Below are positions 1 to 5,160 of a DNA stretch of 46,499 bases, piece after piece. The DNA comes from a virus. Position numbers and translations under genes: made by a program. Where the stretch lies: the IMG/VR virus record IMGVR_UViG_3300042546_000476, positions 1-46,499 of that record. One strand, 5' to 3'. The notes under the pieces were generated by a model. That model did not search any database and had not been told where the DNA came from. It was given only the letters and a program-made list of their open reading frames with translations. The number at the start of each line of letters is the position of its first letter. The first letter of the stretch is position 1.

Positions 1-20
1 GTTCTACCGAAAAGACTATT

Positions 21-194
21 ATGACCGCAACGACTGAAGATATCGTGGCGCATGTGAGAACTTGGTCTCTTGATCGTGCTGCTGATATGAGTATTCATAA
101 AGAGGATGCCCGCGCAATTCTTGCTGAGTTCTATGAGTGGATTGAACCAGAAAGTGATGAACTGGAAATTGTCTCTCTAGAACCAGAAGATTGA
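21..194 (+). CDS. small acidic hypothetical protein (57 aa, may be 5' truncated)
   Basis: Reading from ATG 21 gives 57 residues beginning MTATTEDIVAHVRTW and ending in an acidic tail (SLEPED). The frame stays open to the left edge of the window, and no clear ribosome binding site precedes this ATG, so the true start may lie outside. It looks helical and acidic; I recognise no family. Its stop codon overlaps the -35 box of the next promoter. Confidence 0.5.
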   Translation: MTATTEDIVAHVRTWSLDRAADMSIHKEDARAILAEFYEWIEPESDELEIVSLEPED

Positions 195-219
195 CAATCC
201 ATAAATACTCACTTATAAT
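191..219 (+). promoter_or_regulatory. sigma70-type early promoter
   Basis: TTGACA (191-196), a 17-bp spacer, then TATAAT (214-219). The start point would fall in the hairpin that follows at 223-250. The spacer also holds CATAAATA, a T4-type late -10 element. Confidence 0.7.
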
Positions 220-222
220 GTT

Positions 223-250
223 AAGATTCACAACTATGTGAATCTTTTTT
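223..250 (+). terminator. intrinsic terminator hairpin
   Basis: Perfect 9-bp stem AAGATTCAC / GTGAATCTT with a 6-nt loop, followed by a run of T. It ends the small gene at 21-194 and lies directly after a promoter -10 box. Confidence 0.75.
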
Positions 251-294
251 ATTATGAGACTTTGATTTTAATTTAGAGCCGTGGAAGATGCCCT

Positions 295-711
295 TTGAGA
301 AAAGGGTGGACCCCTCTTCTATACGGATGTAGAGTTCTATTAATTTTAATGCTTTTTAAAACACTTTCGATTTTAGCCCTTGCCACTGCAGGACTAGCAC
401 CCCTTCAAGCAAAGGCAGCGAGCGGATGTTCACTCGCATCACACTATGGAGTTGGTGATGGGTATCACGGGCAGATAACTGCCAATGGAGAAAGATACAA
501 TGCTTATGGAAATTCGGTAGCACATAAAACACTTCCCTTTGGAACTAGATTGCGCGTAACCAATCAATCAAATGGAAGATCAGTAATTGTGCGTGTAAAT
601 GATCGCGGTCCTTATATCGCGGGTAGAGACCTTGACTTGTCTTATGGTGCATTCTCTACTATTGCTTCACCTAGTCAAGGTGTAGCTAGAATTTGCTACT
701 CGCGTGTATGA
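295..711 (+). CDS. RlpA-like double-psi beta-barrel protein with signal peptide
   Basis: The 138-residue product has a hydrophobic export signal (about residues 15-42, ending PLQAKA) and then an RlpA-like double-psi beta-barrel. Visible family motifs are TANGERY, AHKTLPFGTRLRVTN and VRVNDRGPY, followed by GRDLDLS. Bacterial RlpA proteins are lytic transglycosylases acting on denuded peptidoglycan in the periplasm; a role in lysis or cell-wall remodelling is inference. The TTG at 295 has GGAAGA upstream; the ATG at 349 would give a shorter, more classical signal peptide (MLFKTLSILALA). The start is therefore uncertain, while the domain call is firm. Confidence 0.85.
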   Translation: MRKGWTPLLYGCRVLLILMLFKTLSILALATAGLAPLQAKAASGCSLASHYGVGDGYHGQITANGERYNAYGNSVAHKTLPFGTRLRVTNQSNGRSVIVRVNDRGPYIAGRDLDLSYGAFSTIASPSQGVARICYSRV

Positions 712-728
712 TTGAATGAAAACCGAAT

Positions 729-736
729 AATAAATA
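729..736 (+). promoter_or_regulatory. T4-type late promoter (AATAAATA)
   Basis: AATAAATA lies directly 5' of a hairpin (736-760) and the ATG of the next gene at 767. A late transcript would begin at or inside the hairpin. Confidence 0.45.
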
Positions 737-766
737 GAGGGGAGCGGTTGCTACTCCTCTTTTTTT
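736..766 (+). terminator. hairpin with T run, ending the RlpA-like gene
   Basis: AGAGGGGAG and CTACTCCTCT form a stem with a few G-U pairs, followed by seven T. The next ATG follows at once. Confidence 0.65.
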
Positions 767-1171
767 ATGTTTAATTTTAACTTCGGAAAGAAGAAATCAG
801 ACAAGAAGCAGATAATCCTCATAAGCGTAATACTCAGTGGTATCGTAGCAACCCTCTCACAATGCTCTGGAGTCTCCTCAGAGCGTCTCTGGGACCTTCT
901 AGACGAGGTACAGAGGTCTCTGTTCCCTCAGACCATAATCAACGATGTTTTGCTCCAAGATCCTGGTGTGGTGGAGAGGAGAGTCGAAAGAGATGTAGAT
1001 AAAGCAATCAGAGAATATGAACGCTTGACAAGACACTCAGAACCACCTAGAGTACCTTTGCCCAGGTTGATAAAGAAATCTCTAGATAATTCTAAGTGTT
1101 ATAGTAAAGAATGTAAGTCTTTAGGTGGAGAAATAAGACTTTGTGCTCCTTGGAAAGAGGATTGTGTTTAA
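767..1171 (+). CDS. hypothetical membrane-anchored protein (134 aa)
   Basis: A lysine-rich N-terminus (GKKKSDKK) precedes one hydrophobic segment (about residues 15-33), then a soluble part rich in Arg and Glu with several Cys near the C-terminus. This suggests a single-pass inner-membrane protein. I do not recognise the family. The ATG follows the T run of a hairpin directly and has no Shine-Dalgarno, an arrangement also seen at 30576. Confidence 0.65.
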   Translation: MFNFNFGKKKSDKKQIILISVILSGIVATLSQCSGVSSERLWDLLDEVQRSLFPQTIINDVLLQDPGVVERRVERDVDKAIREYERLTRHSEPPRVPLPRLIKKSLDNSKCYSKECKSLGGEIRLCAPWKEDCV

Positions 1172-1175
1172 AATG

Positions 1176-1183
1176 TATAAATA
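1176..1183 (+). promoter_or_regulatory. T4-type late promoter TATAAATA
   Basis: Exact TATAAATA 30 bases upstream of the Hc1-like gene at 1214, the usual distance for gp33/gp55-type late promoters. Confidence 0.6.
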
Positions 1184-1213
1184 ACTTATCCTTATATTTA
1201 CTTAAAGGTTATT

Positions 1214-1402
1214 ATGTCAGTATCACAAGAACTCTTAAATGCTGTTGAAGTGTGGAAAGTAGAAGATGAAAAATTTACTACAGGAAACAATTCTGCAGGA
1301 ACTCGCGCTCGTAAAGCACTTCAAGAAATTGCTAAATTAGTTAAATCCCGTAGAGCAGAAATTGCAGAGGAAAAAAATTCCCGTAAAGAAGCAAAGGGTT
1401 GA
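1214..1402 (+). CDS. histone H1/Hc1-like small basic DNA-binding protein
   Basis: The 62-residue protein holds the stretch GNNSAGTRARKALQEIAKL followed by a charged helix rich in Arg, Glu and Lys. This resembles the Hc1 family of bacterial histone-H1-like proteins (pattern GNK-A-G-R-R-KAL-EI-KL). Such proteins bind and compact DNA; in a phage it could package or shape late DNA, which is inference. It is preceded by a TATAAATA late promoter, consistent with expression in the virion-assembly period. The length suits the short Hc1 forms. Confidence 0.55.
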   Translation: MSVSQELLNAVEVWKVEDEKFTTGNNSAGTRARKALQEIAKLVKSRRAEIAEEKNSRKEAKG

Positions 1403-1421
1403 AAATTTATAAGAAAACTCT

Positions 1422-1429
1422 TATAAATA
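1422..1429 (+). promoter_or_regulatory. T4-type late promoter TATAAATA
   Basis: Exact TATAAATA 22 bases before the ATG at 1451. Confidence 0.5.
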
Positions 1430-1450
1430 AACATACTTAGGTCGAAAACA

Positions 1451-1552
1451 ATGTCTTATCCAATGCCCACCAAACAGTTTAGTATTCTCGATTGCCGCTA
1501 TTGGCATATTGAGGGTGCTCCCCTGTTTGCGGATATGGAAAGACATATGTAA
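1451..1552 (+). CDS. small hypothetical protein (33 aa)
   Basis: ATG 1451 begins MSYPMPTKQFSILDCRYW and ends after 33 codons. It lies between a late promoter and a strong terminator (1578-1611), so it is the only reading frame of that transcription unit. There is no recognisable family and no clear ribosome binding site, so this is a weak call. Confidence 0.35.
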   Translation: MSYPMPTKQFSILDCRYWHIEGAPLFADMERHM

Positions 1553-1577
1553 GATGTAATCCATAAAGCAAAATACA

Positions 1578-1611
1578 GGGGAGAGAAACCAAAAGTTTCC
1601 TCCCTTTTTTT
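1578..1611 (+). terminator. intrinsic terminator
   Basis: GGGAG-GAAAC / GTTTC-CTCCC stem with a CAAAA-type loop and a T run at 1604-1611. It separates the small-gene region from the RNA-gene region. Confidence 0.7.
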
Positions 1612-1745
1612 ATGCTTTGTGCCACTTGTTCAACTGGTCGTATCATTTGCCATTGGGGTCCAAACCCTGGTATATTACTTGAGTTGGTGGGGGAACGAGA
1701 CCCCAAGTGCCTAGGACCACTTCTGGAACTGGCACAAACCACTTG
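1612..1745 (+). ncRNA. candidate structured RNA (unassigned)
   Basis: A perfect 9-bp outer stem pairs TTTGTGCCA (1616-1624) with TGGCACAAA (1730-1738) and continues after a 3-nt bulge with GTTC (1628-1631) and GAAC (1726-1729). Inside, TTGGGGTC (1653-1660) pairs perfectly with GACCCCAA (1699-1706). A 44-codon frame from ATG 1612 overlaps it, but its product is low in charged residues and unlike any family. The nested long-range pairing favours an RNA that leads into the tRNA array. Confidence 0.45.
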
Positions 1746-1821
1746 ATTCCCAACGGGTTCTGTGGTATTCTTAAGGAGTGGTTGAGAGACCACCAGCACC
1801 TTGACAATCTAAACCTTTAAT

Positions 1822-1894
1822 GGGTCTGTTGCATAGCGGCTAATGCACCTGGCTTTTAACCAGTATATCGTGGGTTCGAGTCCCACCAGACCCA
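1822..1894 (+). tRNA. tRNA-Lys (TTT)
   Basis: Acceptor GGGTCTG/CAGACCC, anticodon loop CTTTTAA, T-loop TTCGAGT, discriminator A. First tRNA of the array; CCA is not encoded. Confidence 0.95.
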
Positions 1895-1932
1895 TTGACC
1901 GCTACAGTTCGGTCATTAAACATAAACTGTTC

Positions 1933-2014
1933 GGGTAGGTGTCCGAGTGGTTAATGGAGGAGGTCTGTAAAACCTCTGGCTCTGCCTACGGGGGTTCAAA
2001 TCCCTCCCTGCCCA
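1933..2014 (+). tRNA. tRNA-Tyr (GTA)
   Basis: Class II tRNA with a long variable arm. Acceptor GGGTAGG/CCTGCCC (one G-U), anticodon loop CTGTAAA, discriminator A. Confidence 0.93.
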
Positions 2015-2018
2015 CCTT

Positions 2019-2092
2019 GACCCATTAGTGTAGCGGTTTATCACGCCACCCTGTCACGGTGGAGATCACGGGTTCAAATCCCGTATGGGTCG
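2019..2092 (+). tRNA. tRNA-Asp (GTC)
   Basis: Acceptor GACCCAT/ATGGGTC, anticodon loop CTGTCAC, T-arm ACGGG TTCAAAT CCCGT, discriminator G. Confidence 0.95.
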
Positions 2093-2140
2093 TTGCTACG
2101 CTGCCTGTGGAGTATTCCTCCTTGGTGGTTGTAGCATCAT

Positions 2141-2212
2141 GGTCCTATCGTCTAGTGGTGAGGACATCACTCTTTCACAGTGAAGACACGGGTTCAAATC
2201 CCGTTAGGACTA
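2141..2212 (+). tRNA. tRNA-Glu (TTC)
   Basis: Acceptor GGTCCTA/TAGGACT with a G-U first pair, anticodon loop CTTTCAC, discriminator A. The upstream spacer (2093-2140) folds on TGCTAC/GTAGCA. Confidence 0.94.
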
Positions 2213-2215
2213 CCA

Positions 2216-2289
2216 CGGAATGTAGCGCAGTTTGGTAGCGCATCTGTTTTGGGAACAGAGGGTCGCAGGTTCGAATCCTGTCATTCCGA
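2216..2289 (+). tRNA. tRNA-Pro (TGG), first copy
   Basis: Acceptor CGGAATG/CATTCCG with C1-G72 as usual for Pro, anticodon loop TTTGGGA. A second Pro(TGG) gene lies at 6057. Confidence 0.95.
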
Positions 2290-2292
2290 CCA

Positions 2293-2365
2293 GGAAACAT
2301 AGCTTAGTTGGTAAAGCATTCGACTGATAATCGAAAGAGCACTGGTTCGAGTCCAGTTGTTTCCA
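2293..2365 (+). tRNA. tRNA-Ile (GAT)
   Basis: Acceptor GGAAACA/TGTTTCC, anticodon loop CTGATAA, discriminator A. It is followed by the hairpin GTTGCC-TTAA-GGCAAC. Confidence 0.95.
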
Positions 2366-2388
2366 TTGTTGCCTTAAGGCAACATTAA

Positions 2389-2478
2389 GGAAGTGTGGCA
2401 GAGAGGTCTAATGCAGTGGATTGCTAATCCGCCGATGTTCTTTAAGGGCATCCGTTGGTTCGAATCCAACCACTTCCG
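2389..2478 (+). tRNA. tRNA-Ser (GCT)
   Basis: Class II, 90 nt. Acceptor GGAAGTG/CACTTCC, anticodon loop TTGCTAA, discriminator G as expected for Ser. The 87-nt spacer after it holds hairpins AGCAAG-GTG-CTTGCT and CTCTT-CAGA-AAGAG. Confidence 0.93.
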
Positions 2479-2565
2479 TAGGACTCCAGCAAGGTGCTTG
2501 CTAGGATATAAAAGACTGACGCCTCCCTCTTCAGAAAGAGTAACCAGCAGGTCAGCGTCCACTTT

Positions 2566-2637
2566 GGCAGTGTAGTTCAGTGGTAGAACAAGAGATTCAT
2601 ACCCTCTATGTCGGTAGTTCAATTCTACCCACTGCCT
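2566..2637 (+). tRNA. tRNA with CAT anticodon (Met or Ile2)
   Basis: Acceptor GGCAGTG/CACTGCC, anticodon loop TTCATAC, T-arm GGTAG TTCAATT CTACC. The lowest anticodon-stem pair is A-C. Elongator Met and lysidine-type Ile cannot be told apart here. Confidence 0.88.
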
Positions 2638-2638
2638 T

Positions 2639-2710
2639 GTGTCGTTAGCCTAGTGGTTAAGGCAGTAGTTTGTGGAACTACCTAGATGGGTTCAATTCCC
2701 ATACGACACC
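2639..2710 (+). tRNA. tRNA-His (GTG)
   Basis: Anticodon loop TTGTGGA. The 5' G and the matching C fit the extra G-1:C73 pair typical of tRNA-His. T-arm ATGGG TTCAATT CCCAT. Confidence 0.92.
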
Positions 2711-2712
2711 CC

Positions 2713-2784
2713 GCCCTTATAGCTCAGTGGTAGAGCAACTCACTAGTAATGAGTAGGTCGTTGGTTCAAATCCGACTGAGGGCT
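2713..2784 (+). tRNA. tRNA-Thr (AGT)
   Basis: Acceptor GCCCTTA/TGAGGGC. A perfect anticodon stem ACTCA/TGAGT holds the loop CTAGTAA, so the anticodon reads AGT. A34 is uncommon in bacteria outside Arg. A 9-bp hairpin (AACTATCTG/CAGATAGTT) follows. Confidence 0.85.
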
Positions 2785-2819
2785 CTCAACTATCTGAAAT
2801 TTCCAGATAGTTCATACAA

Positions 2820-2891
2820 TCCAGAATCGACTAACTGGCAGGTCAGCACCCTTTGAAGGTGTACGTCTAGGTTCGAATCCTAGTTCTGGAA
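2820..2891 (+). tRNA. tRNA-Gln (TTG)
   Basis: Acceptor TCCAGAA/TTCTGGA, anticodon loop CTTTGAA, discriminator A. Confidence 0.94.
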
Positions 2892-3080
2892 TTGCCCCTA
2901 ATGGGGCAACAATCTGTCCAACACTGGGGTTCGACTCCCCACATCTCCACTCTTGGGGATGAACTGGCATTCGACTGGGCAGAGGGTTCTGAGAATAAAT
3001 CTCAACAACATCGTATCTTTCCGCAGAACTGCTGTTGCCGTTTGAGCAATAGCACTTTGAGCGAACTGGGGAGTAATCCC
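2892..3080 (+). ncRNA. ssrA: circularly permuted two-piece tmRNA
   Basis: The acceptor part comes first: P2 strand TCTGTCC (2913-2919), T-arm TGGGG TTCGACT CCCCA and acceptor strand CATCTCC plus A73 (2942-2949). After a 5-nt gap comes the coding part, GGGGATG (2955-2961) with the tmRNA signature AACTGGCATTCGACTGGG. The acceptor pairs GGGGATG/CATCTCC and keeps the G3-U70 alanine identity pair; P2 pairs GGGCAGA (2977-2983) with TCTGTCC. The tag frame at 3004-3045 reads NNIVSFRRTAVAV then TGA, close to the Synechocystis tag as I recall it. A hairpin precedes (2892-2909) and another follows (3068-3080). Marine cyanobacteria are known to have permuted tmRNA. No room remains for the usual chain of pseudoknots. 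End points are estimates. Confidence 0.85.
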
Positions 3081-3087
3081 TTTTTCT

Positions 3088-3159
3088 GTTGGGTTGGTGC
3101 AATTGGTAGCATCTCGGTCTCCAAAACCGAAGATCAGAGTTCAAGTCTCTGGCCCTTCG
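3088..3159 (+). tRNA. tRNA-Trp (CCA)
   Basis: Anticodon loop CTCCAAA, stem TCGGT/ACCGA, T-arm CAGAG TTCAAGT CTCTG, discriminator G, with CCA encoded at 3160-3162. The acceptor stem GTTGGGT/GCCCTTC carries two T-T mismatches (positions 2-71 and 3-70), which is unusual. Confidence 0.85.
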
Positions 3160-3163
3160 CCAT

Positions 3164-3237
3164 ACCCTCTTAACTCAGTGGACCAGAGTGCTTGGCTACG
3201 AACCAAGAAGTCGCAAGTTCGAATCTTGCAGAGGGTG
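3164..3237 (+). tRNA. tRNA-Arg (ACG)
   Basis: Acceptor ACCCTCT/AGAGGGT, anticodon loop CTACGAA, discriminator G, CCA encoded at 3238-3240. Confidence 0.95.
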
Positions 3238-3277
3238 CCATTTAAATCTAAATAGCAACAAGAGGTGTGATAGGAAA

Positions 3278-3748
3278 ATGGAATTAGTAGAACCACACTC
3301 AACTATACTAGTTTTGAATAGTTCTTACGAGCCACTACACTTCACTAATTGGAAACGTGCAATAGTTTTACTTTTCAAACAGAAAGCAAAACTTATCTCC
3401 AAGAGAATTATTCGTTTGGTGAATTATGTGAAAATTCCATTTTCCTATGGAAGATCAGATTACCCGACGAGAGCACTCATCTATAAACGGGATGATTATG
3501 AGTGTCAGTATTGTGAGTCTAAAAATGACCTTACAATTGACCACATAATTCCCCGCTCAAAAGGTGGTAAAGATACTTGGGATAATTTAGTTGCTTGTTG
3601 CACATCTTGTAATCTCAAAAAAGGAAATAAACTTCTTAAAGAGACTAATATGATCTTAAAGAGTATTCCGCAAGCACCAATTAGTAGAGTAATACTTGAT
3701 ATTCAGAAAACAAAAGTTTCTGAATGGAAGGACTATTTGTTTCAGTGA
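3278..3748 (+). CDS. HNH endonuclease
   Basis: The 156-residue protein begins MELVEPHSTILVLNSSYEPL, an N-terminus shared with cyanobacterial HNH endonucleases (VLNSSYEPL followed by WKRAIVLL). The nuclease core at about residues 80-125 shows CQYC, then DHIIPRSKGG, WDNLVACC and SCNLKKG, that is, two zinc-binding Cys pairs and the HNH residues. ATG 3278 is chosen because earlier codons of the frame lie inside tRNA-Arg. It may be a homing or restriction-like nuclease in the tRNA array; the substrate is unknown. Confidence 0.85.
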   Translation: MELVEPHSTILVLNSSYEPLHFTNWKRAIVLLFKQKAKLISKRIIRLVNYVKIPFSYGRSDYPTRALIYKRDDYECQYCESKNDLTIDHIIPRSKGGKDTWDNLVACCTSCNLKKGNKLLKETNMILKSIPQAPISRVILDIQKTKVSEWKDYLFQ

Positions 3749-3752
3749 GAGA

Positions 3753-3781
3753 TTGACAAATTTTTGAAAATACCCTAATAT
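3753..3781 (+). promoter_or_regulatory. sigma70-type promoter for second tRNA block
   Basis: TTGACA (3753-3758), 17-bp spacer, TAATAT (3776-3781), between the HNH gene and the tRNA at 3844. Confidence 0.55.
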
Positions 3782-3843
3782 ATAAAGACAGAGGTTAAGT
3801 CCCTGTTACATCCTTATGAGGTGTATCACACTTAATCCATCAT

Positions 3844-3915
3844 CGTGGGGAAGTGTAATGGTTGCACAGAAGTCTCATAAGCTTCAGGTAGGTGGTTCAA
3901 CTCCATCCCCCGCCT
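3844..3915 (+). tRNA. tRNA with CAT anticodon (unusual acceptor)
   Basis: Anticodon stem GAAGT/GCTTC with loop CTCATAA, D-stem GTGT/GCAC, T-arm GGTGG TTCAACT CCATC. The acceptor CGTGGGG/CCCCGCC has an unpaired first position (C-C), and the conserved U8 is A. An unpaired 1-72 recalls initiator tRNA, but the type is not certain. Confidence 0.7.
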
Positions 3916-3918
3916 CCA

Positions 3919-3991
3919 GCCCTTGTATTCCAATGGTAGAGAAGGTGGACTTAGAATCCATACAGTGTAAGTTCGAATCTTACCAGGGGCA
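3919..3991 (+). tRNA. tRNA with TAG anticodon in a class I body
   Basis: Acceptor GCCCTTG/CAGGGGC, anticodon stem GTGGA/TCCAT, loop CTTAGAA, T-arm GTAAG TTCGAAT CTTAC, discriminator A. The anticodon UAG reads leucine CUA codons, yet the variable loop is only about 5 nt, whereas bacterial tRNA-Leu is class II with a long arm. Confidence 0.8.
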
Positions 3992-3992
3992 C

Positions 3993-4021
3993 TTGACAAT
4001 CAAACTTAAATAGTTTATAAT
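3993..4021 (+). promoter_or_regulatory. sigma70-type promoter upstream of tRNA-Gly
   Basis: TTGACA (3993-3998), 17-bp spacer, TATAAT (4016-4021). The tRNA begins 11 bases downstream. Confidence 0.75.
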
Positions 4022-4031
4022 TGTCTTATAA

Positions 4032-4103
4032 GCGGAGTTAGTTCAGCGGTAGAACGCTATCCTTCCAAGTTAGATGTCGTCGGTTCGATTCCGATACTCC
4101 GCT
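4032..4103 (+). tRNA. tRNA-Gly (TCC)
   Basis: Acceptor GCGGAGT/ACTCCGC, anticodon loop CTTCCAA, T-loop TTCGATT. One T-T mismatch in the anticodon stem. Confidence 0.93.
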
Positions 4104-4155
4104 CTGAACCTTCGGGTTCTATAAACACACAAACACACTTCATAGGAGAATACTT

Positions 4156-4353
4156 ATGACGCCTTATCAACTTAGATTTGAAGTTTTTAAGCAAGCTTAT
4201 GCGATGCTTTCGGATAATTATCATGTAGAGTTTGCAAAAGCAGAATGCTCTAATGGTGGCAAATTGCCGGATGGATTTGATTTAAAATATCCAACTCTTT
4301 CTGATGTTCTTGGGCACGCAGAAACGATTAATGATTTTGTAAGTTCTAAGTAA
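4156..4353 (+). CDS. conserved-looking cyanophage small protein (65 aa)
   Basis: MTPYQLRFEVFKQAYAML begins a 65-residue protein of mixed charge that ends in a helix-like stretch (YPTLSDVLGHAETINDFV). AGGAG lies just upstream of ATG 4156. It resembles small helical proteins found in many T4-like phages, but I cannot name a function. It sits between tRNA-Gly and tRNA-Asn and is probably cotranscribed from the promoter at 3993. Confidence 0.75.
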   Translation: MTPYQLRFEVFKQAYAMLSDNYHVEFAKAECSNGGKLPDGFDLKYPTLSDVLGHAETINDFVSSK

Positions 4354-4361
4354 TAGAACAT

Positions 4362-4433
4362 TCCCCTGTGGCGCAGCGGTAGCGCGAGAAACTGTTAATT
4401 TCCAGGTCACAAGTTCGAATCTTGTCGGGGGAG
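4362..4433 (+). tRNA. tRNA-Asn (GTT)
   Basis: Acceptor TCCCCTG/CGGGGGA, anticodon loop CTGTTAA, T-loop TTCGAAT, discriminator G. Confidence 0.94.
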
Positions 4434-4435
4434 TT

Positions 4436-4533
4436 GCTATCAGTAGCAAACTGTAGGTGCCAAATACCCCTTCTGGTTAATGCTGGAAGAAGTAAAGAGT
4501 GTGGACATAGGTAAAGTCCACAACACCTACCAC
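4436..4533 (+). ncRNA. candidate three-way-junction RNA between tRNAs
   Basis: GTAGGTG (4453-4459) pairs with CACCTAC (4524-4530). Inside are two hairpins: CTTC (4470-4473)/GAAG (4486-4489) and TGTGGAC (4500-4506)/GTCCACA (4516-4522). A further hairpin, TTGCTA/TAGCAA, precedes it. The 100-nt spacer has no reading frame. It fits no ribozyme or riboswitch I can recall, and may be an RNA of its own or a processing element. Confidence 0.4.
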
Positions 4534-4535
4534 AA

Positions 4536-4607
4536 CCTCTGGTAGTCTATTGGTAAGGACGGGCGGATAACGCACTTGGAAACTAGGTTCGATTCCTAGA
4601 CAGAGGT
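4536..4607 (+). tRNA. tRNA-like gene, isotype not assignable
   Basis: D-arm GTCT-GGAC, T-arm CTAGG TTCGATT CCTAG and acceptor CCTCTGG/ACAGAGG (one mismatch) are tRNA-like. The anticodon arm is abnormal: the best fold is GGGCG/CGCAC with a 5-nt loop GATAA, and no normal 7-nt loop with U33 exists. It could be a decayed tRNA. Confidence 0.6.
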
Positions 4608-4610
4608 AAC

Positions 4611-4683
4611 GGGAGCATAGCTCAGCGGTAGCAGCGTCTGCTTTACACGCAGAATGTCGGGGGTTCGAATCCCTCTGCTCCCA
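4611..4683 (+). tRNA. tRNA-Val (TAC)
   Basis: Acceptor GGGAGCA/TGCTCCC, anticodon stem TCTGC/GCAGA, loop TTTACAC, discriminator A. Confidence 0.95.
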
Positions 4684-4687
4684 CTTG

Positions 4688-4695
4688 CATAAATA
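4688..4695 (+). promoter_or_regulatory. T4-type late promoter CATAAATA
   Basis: CATAAATA ends 15 bases before ATG 4711 of the Dps-like gene. This is close for a late promoter, but it is the only element in the gap after tRNA-Val. Confidence 0.4.
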
Positions 4696-4710
4696 TTGAA
4701 AAAGAGTATA

Positions 4711-5145
4711 ATGGAAAAACTGTTTAAACTTTTAAGTGATGCTCAGTCATCACTTTTTGTTTTATTTCATAAAACTTGGGCATTTCATTGGAATGTAGTT
4801 GGTGAAGATTTCACACAACTACATCAACTCTTTGGTGGACAGTATGAGACTATGTTTGAAGAGATTGATCGTCTTTCTGAACATATGAGATACTTAAATG
4901 TAAAACCATTAAGTTCTCTTTCAAGAATGCTTGAAGTGACTCAAATCAAAGAGTCTGCAAGTTCAACTGGAGCAAAAGAAATGCTTCAGGAACTTCTGGA
5001 TAATAACACCAAGTTTTGTGAGTTAATGGCAGAGATTTCGGAAGAAGCAGAAGAACAAAAGTCTTATGCAACTGCCAATCTAGTTCAAGACTTAATGGAA
5101 TCTCATGGTAAATTTGTATGGATGTTGAGATCACATTTACAGTGA
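4711..5145 (+). CDS. Dps-like ferritin (DNA protection / iron storage)
   Basis: The 144-residue protein has the Dps ferroxidase pattern intact: His26 and His38 separated by 11 residues, Asp53 after a further 14, and Glu57 in D-x3-E, in the context AFHWNVVGEDF and LHQLF. It has the length and all-helical make-up of the family. Dps proteins form 12-subunit shells that oxidise Fe(II) with peroxide and may coat DNA. In a phage this could protect DNA or store host iron, which is inference. ATG 4711 is preferred over the TTG at 4696 because the family N-terminus aligns there. Confidence 0.85.
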   Translation: MEKLFKLLSDAQSSLFVLFHKTWAFHWNVVGEDFTQLHQLFGGQYETMFEEIDRLSEHMRYLNVKPLSSLSRMLEVTQIKESASSTGAKEMLQELLDNNTKFCELMAEISEEAEEQKSYATANLVQDLMESHGKFVWMLRSHLQ

Positions 5146-5160
5146 TAAGGATGAAGAAAA

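Noticed and set aside
1479-1799. Minus-strand frame opposite the structured RNA region
   Set aside because: No ribosome binding site, no protein-like pattern, and it runs through a plus-strand terminator and paired RNA segments.
2393-3173. Open frames across the tRNA array (e.g. 2393-2575, 2892-3173)
   Set aside because: They lie on tRNA genes and the tmRNA; coding is chance.
3188-3277. Longer N-terminus for the HNH protein starting inside tRNA-Arg
   Set aside because: The first 30 codons are tRNA and spacer; homology-like sequence begins at ATG 3278.
4436-4533. Hammerhead ribozyme in the tRNA spacer
   Set aside because: The fold is a three-way junction, but CUGAUGA and GAAA core sequences are absent.
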